From an uncultured Collinsella sp. (GTDB taxonomy: Bacteria > Actinomycetota > Coriobacteriia > Coriobacteriales > Coriobacteriaceae), in the NCBI GenBank assembly GCA_958439425.1, contig CAUBVH010000036.1:1-9384 (forward strand): a stretch of 9,384 bases of DNA. The letters run 5' to 3'. How positions within the stretch are numbered: position 1 is the first letter of the stretch; each line of letters begins with the position of its first letter. The notes beneath the pieces are model-generated. The model saw only the letters and a list, made by a program, of their open reading frames with translations, was not told where the DNA came from and searched no databases. This document shows, in pieces, positions 6,724 through 9,384 of the stretch. The position numbers were made by a program, and so were the translations under genes.

Positions 6724-6781
6724 GCGGCGTAATGGGAAGCGTTTCGCGGCCTTTTGGCTAAAACGGCCCCTTTTCCGCCGC
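6724..6781. repeat. Palindromic repeat, right copy (B)
   Basis: This is the counterpart of the repeat at 3191-3240, in the same orientation and exactly 3540 bp away. Nested pairing is visible: outer arms GCGGCG (6724-6729) and CGCCGC (6776-6781), and an inner hairpin GGCCTTTT (6748-6755), GGCT loop, AAAA-C-GGCC (6760-6768) with one bulged C. This copy is the better-formed inner hairpin. It is non-coding and ends just before the degV-side terminator. REP-like intergenic repeat is the simplest reading. Confidence 0.55.
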
Positions 6782-6787
6782 GACTCC

Positions 6788-6829
6788 TAAAAAGACGCCG
6801 GCGCGCCTTGAGTTGCGGCGCGTCGGCGT
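6788..6829 (-). terminator. Intrinsic terminator, minus strand, downstream of degV
   Basis: The arms 6795-6807 (ACGCCGGCGCGCC) and 6817-6829 match at 12 of 13 positions with a 9-nt loop. On the minus strand the hairpin is followed, after one C, by five T (complement of 6789-6793). It lies about 130 bp past the degV stop and should end that transcript, isolating it from the helicase gene on the same strand. Confidence 0.8.
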
Positions 6830-6932
6830 GATGGCTTTGTTGTGGCTGGGTGTACTTCGGTTGTTCGACGGCTTTGGCATGTCCGATCTTGCCAGGCAAG
6901 CCTTTGTTACCGTTTAACGTTTGCCCAGATAA

Positions 6933-6969
6933 AACCTGCCAAAATAAACCTGTCCCTAATTGGCAGGTT
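6933..6969. repeat. Inverted repeat over the degV stop codon
   Basis: AACCTGCCA (6933-6941) and TGGCAGGTT (6961-6969) are perfect 9-bp complements enclosing a 19-nt loop that contains the degV stop (6956-6958). AAACCTG also repeats directly (6932-6938 and 6946-6952). On the minus strand the stem ends in a short TTTT run, so it could be a weak first terminator or an mRNA 3'-end structure. Confidence 0.4.
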
Positions 6970-7816
6970 GGTAGCGGGGACAGTAGCTGATGGCGATGGC
7001 ATCGACGCCTACGTGGGTGGCGATGGTGCAGCCGATGGGGCCGGTGCCGGCGTCTACGTAGTCCTGGCCTGCGAGCGCTTGGTTGACGAGCTCCTGCTCC
7101 TCGGCGGCGCCGGTCGTGAGCACGCGCACGCTGGAACCCGGATGCTCGGCCAAAAATGCGAGGCAATCGGCCATAGTGTTGGCGACGATGCGCTTGGCGC
7201 CGCGGCCCTTTTTGACGGCCTTGATCTCGCCCGATTTCCACTCCGGCGAAACGGCCAGGCGAATGTTGAGCATCTGCGTCAGCTGCCCAGCAAGCTTGGG
7301 CGCGCGGCCGTTCTTGACCAGGTTCTCGAGCGTGCGGGGAATCAGCAACAGGTGTGCGTCGGGCAGCGTCGCGCGGACCTGCGCCTCGGTCTCGTCCAGG
7401 CTGCGGCCGTCCTCGCGCATGGCCAGTGCGTACTCCACGAGCAGGCCCTCGGCACCCGAACCGGTGCGCGAATCGATGCAGCGCACGTCGAGCTCGTGGG
7501 TCTCGGCCACCAGGTTGGCGTTGGCATAGCAGGCGGACCACTCGCTGCACAGCGAGATAAAGATGGCGCTGTCGTGGCCGTCGACGAGCACGCGGTCAAA
7601 GAGCGCCTTGAACTCGCCGGCGCTCGGCTGCGAGGTGTGCGGCAGCTGCTCGGAGCCGGCCATGCGGGCGACGTACTCCTCGGCGGTAATCTGCACCTGG
7701 TCGAGCAGGTCCTCGCCCTCGATAATCACATGCAGCGGAATCACGTAAATGCCGAGCTCTTGGGCGCGGGCGGGGGAGATGTCCGACGTGGAGTCGGTTA
7801 TGATGGCAAAAGACAT
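6956..7816 (-). CDS. degV: DegV-family fatty-acid-binding protein
   Basis: This 286-residue cytosolic protein is of the DegV/FakB type. Such proteins bind a fatty acid; FakB members present it to the kinase FakA for acyl-phosphate and phospholipid synthesis. Features: N-terminal FAIITDSTSDI, TSQPSAGEF with Thr61 (acyl carboxylate contact in the family), LENLVKNGR, and a C-terminal THVGVDAI region. Two normally conserved pocket segments are altered: the serine loop reads CSEWSACYANA (90-100) rather than SSxLSGTYQSA, and the C-terminal HTGPG is HVGVD (268-272). The start at 7816 has AAAGGTG (complement of 7822-7828) five bases upstream; a longer in-frame start at 7873 is less likely. No fakA is seen here. 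The gene is divergent from the HAD gene and ends at the 6788-6829 terminator. Confidence 0.93.
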   Translation of the reverse strand: MSFAIITDSTSDISPARAQELGIYVIPLHVIIEGEDLLDQVQITAEEYVARMAGSEQLPHTSQPSAGEFKALFDRVLVDGHDSAIFISLCSEWSACYANANLVAETHELDVRCIDSRTGSGAEGLLVEYALAMREDGRSLDETEAQVRATLPDAHLLLIPRTLENLVKNGRAPKLAGQLTQMLNIRLAVSPEWKSGEIKAVKKGRGAKRIVANTMADCLAFLAEHPGSSVRVLTTGAAEEQELVNQALAGQDYVDAGTGPIGCTIATHVGVDAIAISYCPRYQPAN

Positions 7817-7872
7817 AATTGCACCTTTCGTTGGGGCGTTTGCGCGCCGCCTTCTGAGAGCAAAGTGCGACA

Positions 7873-7878
7873 AGTATA
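7873..7878 (-). promoter_or_regulatory. Candidate -10 box for degV
   Basis: On the minus strand this reads TATACT, one mismatch from consensus, about 57 nt before the chosen degV start. No good -35 lies at 16-18 nt; TTGAAC (complement of 7902-7907) is 23 nt away. Confidence 0.3.
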
Positions 7879-7902
7879 GTTGAGTTGCTCTACATTACTA
7901 GG

Positions 7903-7923
7903 TTCAATTGTTGAATAGTCAAC
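7903..7923. promoter_or_regulatory. Overlapping dyads in the degV-HAD divergent region
   Basis: Two perfect 5-bp-arm dyads overlap: TTCAA-TTG-TTGAA (7903-7915) and GTTGA-ATAG-TCAAC (7910-7923). They lie in the shared promoter region of the divergent degV and HAD genes. Possible weak plus-strand promoter elements are TTGAGT (7880-7885) and TTCAAT (7903-7908) at 17-nt spacing. An operator controlling one or both genes is plausible but unproven. Confidence 0.35.
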
Positions 7924-7972
7924 AGTTTGAAGTGGTGGTGTGGAAATCATCAACTGGGGAAGAGGGATGCCG

Positions 7973-8635
7973 ATGGAGGCACTGGAGATATGCAGGCGGC
8001 CGATTGTGCTGTTCGATTTTGACGGCACGGTGGCCGATACGGGTCGGGCGGTGATGACCTCGACGCGCAAGACGCTGGCTGCGCGCGGGTTTTCGGAGGC
8101 GCAGATGGGTGACCTGCACCGCATGATCGGGCCGCCCCTGTGGAAGAGCTTCCACGACTTTTATGGCTTTTCCCGCGAGGAGTCGCTTGTGGTGGCCGAT
8201 GAGTACCGCGCCTTTTTTGATGAGCTGGGACCGGGGGAGTACCCCGTGTTCGATGGGATTCCCGAGCTGCTGGATGGGTTGGCCGCCCAGGGCAAGCGTA
8301 TGGCCGTGGCGACGTCGCGCATGGAGGCAAAGTGCATCGATATGGTGCGTGAGCTGGGGCTTTGCCAGTTCGAAGCCGTGGTTGGCATGAATTCGCCGCA
8401 GGGGCGCGAGACCAAGGCAGATTCGGTCCGCGATGCGCTGGCGGCGCTCGGTGCGACGGCCGACGAGGCCGTGATGATCGGCGACCGCTTTAACGATGTG
8501 GAGGGCGCGCACGCGATTGGTGTGCCGTGTATCGGCATCTATTCGGGCGCGGCGGCGCCGGGGGAGCACGAGGCCGCGGGTGCCGATGCGGTGGTGCACT
8601 CGGTGGCCGAGCTTGCTAAACTTTTCGCTATATAA
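7973..8635 (+). CDS. HAD-superfamily hydrolase, phosphoglycolate-phosphatase-like
   Basis: This 220-residue HAD phosphatase is of the Gph/PGP-like subclass with a helical cap between motifs I and II. Motif I is VLFDFDGTVADT (Asp15 nucleophile, Asp17 acid/base), motif II VATSRM (Thr114/Ser115), motif III Lys148 in RETKADS, and motif IV IGDRFNDVEGA (Asp171, Asp175). All catalytic positions are present, so an active phosphatase is expected; the substrate (phosphoglycolate, a nucleotide or a sugar phosphate) cannot be told from sequence. The start at 7973 has GAGG at 7962-7965, seven bases upstream; ATG 7967 and GTG 7940 are in-frame alternatives that would add 2 or 11 residues. It is divergent from degV and precedes the M20 peptidase gene on the same strand with a 53-bp gap. 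Confidence 0.92.
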   Translation: MEALEICRRPIVLFDFDGTVADTGRAVMTSTRKTLAARGFSEAQMGDLHRMIGPPLWKSFHDFYGFSREESLVVADEYRAFFDELGPGEYPVFDGIPELLDGLAAQGKRMAVATSRMEAKCIDMVRELGLCQFEAVVGMNSPQGRETKADSVRDALAALGATADEAVMIGDRFNDVEGAHAIGVPCIGIYSGAAAPGEHEAAGADAVVHSVAELAKLFAI

Positions 8636-8688
8636 GTATGTGATGTGAGGGGCGGGCACGCTGCCGCTCATTGGTAAGGAGGTCGTCC

Positions 8689-9384
8689 ATGAATCAGGTG
8701 GAGCAGAGCGTCGCTGAGTATGTCGATGAGGTCTGGGAAGATGTCGTCGCCGATATCAAGCAGCTGGTGAGTTATCCGTCCGTGGCAGTTTCTGCCGATG
8801 CAGAGCCCAGCGCGCCGTTTGGCCGCCCGGTCCGTGACGCGCTCGATTGCGCGCTCGGCATTGCGCAAAAGCTCGGCTACCAGACGAGCGACGACGAGGG
8901 CTATGTGGGCATTGCCGATATCCCGGGCCGCGGTGACAAGCAGCTCGCGACCATTTGCCATGTGGACGTGGTGCCCGCCGGCCCCGGCTGGAACACCGAC
9001 CCGTTTGCGATGGAGCGTCGCGAGGGCTGGCTGCTCGGCCGCGGCGTTATCGACGACAAGGGTCCTGCCGTGCTGTCGCTCTACGCCGGCGCCTATCTGC
9101 TCAAGCACGGTATTACCCCGCGCTACACCTTCCGCGCGCTGCTGGGCTGCGATGAGGAAGTGGGCATGTCCGACGTTCACCATTATCTGGAGAACCACGC
9201 GAACCCCGACTTTCTGTTTACGCCCGATGCCGAGTTCCCGGTCTGCAATGCCGAGAAGGGCCAGTTTGGGGCGACGTTTGTGAGCTCCAAGATCGACGGC
9301 GGGCGCATTGTGTCCTGGAGCGGTGCCGAGGCGAGCAACGCCATTCCGTCGCAGTCTATCTGCGAGCTTGCGATTGCCGTCGAT
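8689..9384 (+). CDS. M20 (PepV/Sapep-like) metallopeptidase, 3' truncated by window
   Basis: The first 232 codons of a zinc-dependent peptidase that likely cleaves dipeptides or Xaa-His-type substrates in the cytosol. The M20 metal and catalytic motifs are all present: CHVDVVPAG (His91 metal ligand, Asp93), GRGVIDDKGP (Asp122 bridging ligand), CDEEVGMSD (Glu156 general base, Glu157 ligand) and TPDAEFP (Asp180 ligand). The spacing matches PepV-type dipeptidases of about 460-470 residues; the last metal histidine and most of the lid domain lie beyond the window. The start is well defined by AAGGAGG (8676-8682) six bases before the ATG. It may be co-transcribed with the HAD gene; no terminator is visible in the short gap. 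Confidence 0.93.
   Translation, partial: MNQVEQSVAEYVDEVWEDVVADIKQLVSYPSVAVSADAEPSAPFGRPVRDALDCALGIAQKLGYQTSDDEGYVGIADIPGRGDKQLATICHVDVVPAGPGWNTDPFAMERREGWLLGRGVIDDKGPAVLSLYAGAYLLKHGITPRYTFRALLGCDEEVGMSDVHHYLENHANPDFLFTPDAEFPVCNAEKGQFGATFVSSKIDGGRIVSWSGAEASNAIPSQSICELAIAVD

Noticed and set aside
6511..6732. 73-codon plus-strand ORF inside the inverted-end element
   Set aside because: TTG start without a ribosome site, crosses an inverted repeat arm, and has no recognisable motif.
6585..7550. 321-residue minus-strand ORF overlapping degV in another frame
   Set aside because: Arg/Ala-rich low-complexity translation, overlaps degV, and runs through a terminator and repeats.

Overview
The window looks like part of the chromosome of a high-GC Gram-positive gut anaerobe, most likely a Coriobacteriia member such as Collinsella. 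This is inference from GC-rich codon use, strong AGGAGG-type ribosome sites, the housekeeping gene set and the many palindromic intergenic repeats; no 16S or other marker gene is present.

Layout, left to right. 1-330 is non-coding and holds a nested palindromic repeat (122-244) and the tgt promoter. 331-1470 (+) is tgt, the queuosine tRNA-guanine transglycosylase. A 213-bp gap ends in a strong intrinsic terminator (1620-1667), immediately followed by a LOG/TIGR00730 phosphoribohydrolase-like gene (1684-2442, +). Next is a segment with visibly less GC-biased codon use: a RelB/DinJ antitoxin and YafQ-type toxin operon (2556-3166, +) behind a 16-bp-arm inverted repeat, then, facing it, a 1003-residue minus-strand protein (3230-6241). 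That protein joins an archaeo-eukaryotic primase (TOTE conflict-system type), a superfamily 2 helicase and a C-terminal phospholipase-D-like domain whose HxK signature is replaced. Related palindromic repeats in the same orientation lie at both ends of the helicase gene (3191-3240 and 6731-6780), and a 232-bp element with 37-nt inverted ends (6421-6652) lies between its start and the right-hand repeat.

The right part returns to GC-rich housekeeping-like genes: a degV-family lipid-binding protein (6956-7816, -) with a downstream terminator, a divergent HAD phosphatase (7973-8635, +) across a dyad-rich intergenic region, and the first 232 codons of an M20/PepV-like metallodipeptidase (8689 to the window end, +).

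Functionally the window is a core chromosome segment interrupted by a roughly 4.3-kb accessory island (about 2470-6790) carrying two conflict modules: a toxin-antitoxin pair and a primase-helicase-PLD protein of predicted defence or mobile-element function. The latter is the most interesting element because its presumed nuclease domain appears catalytically dead and it has no obvious partner nuclease in the window.
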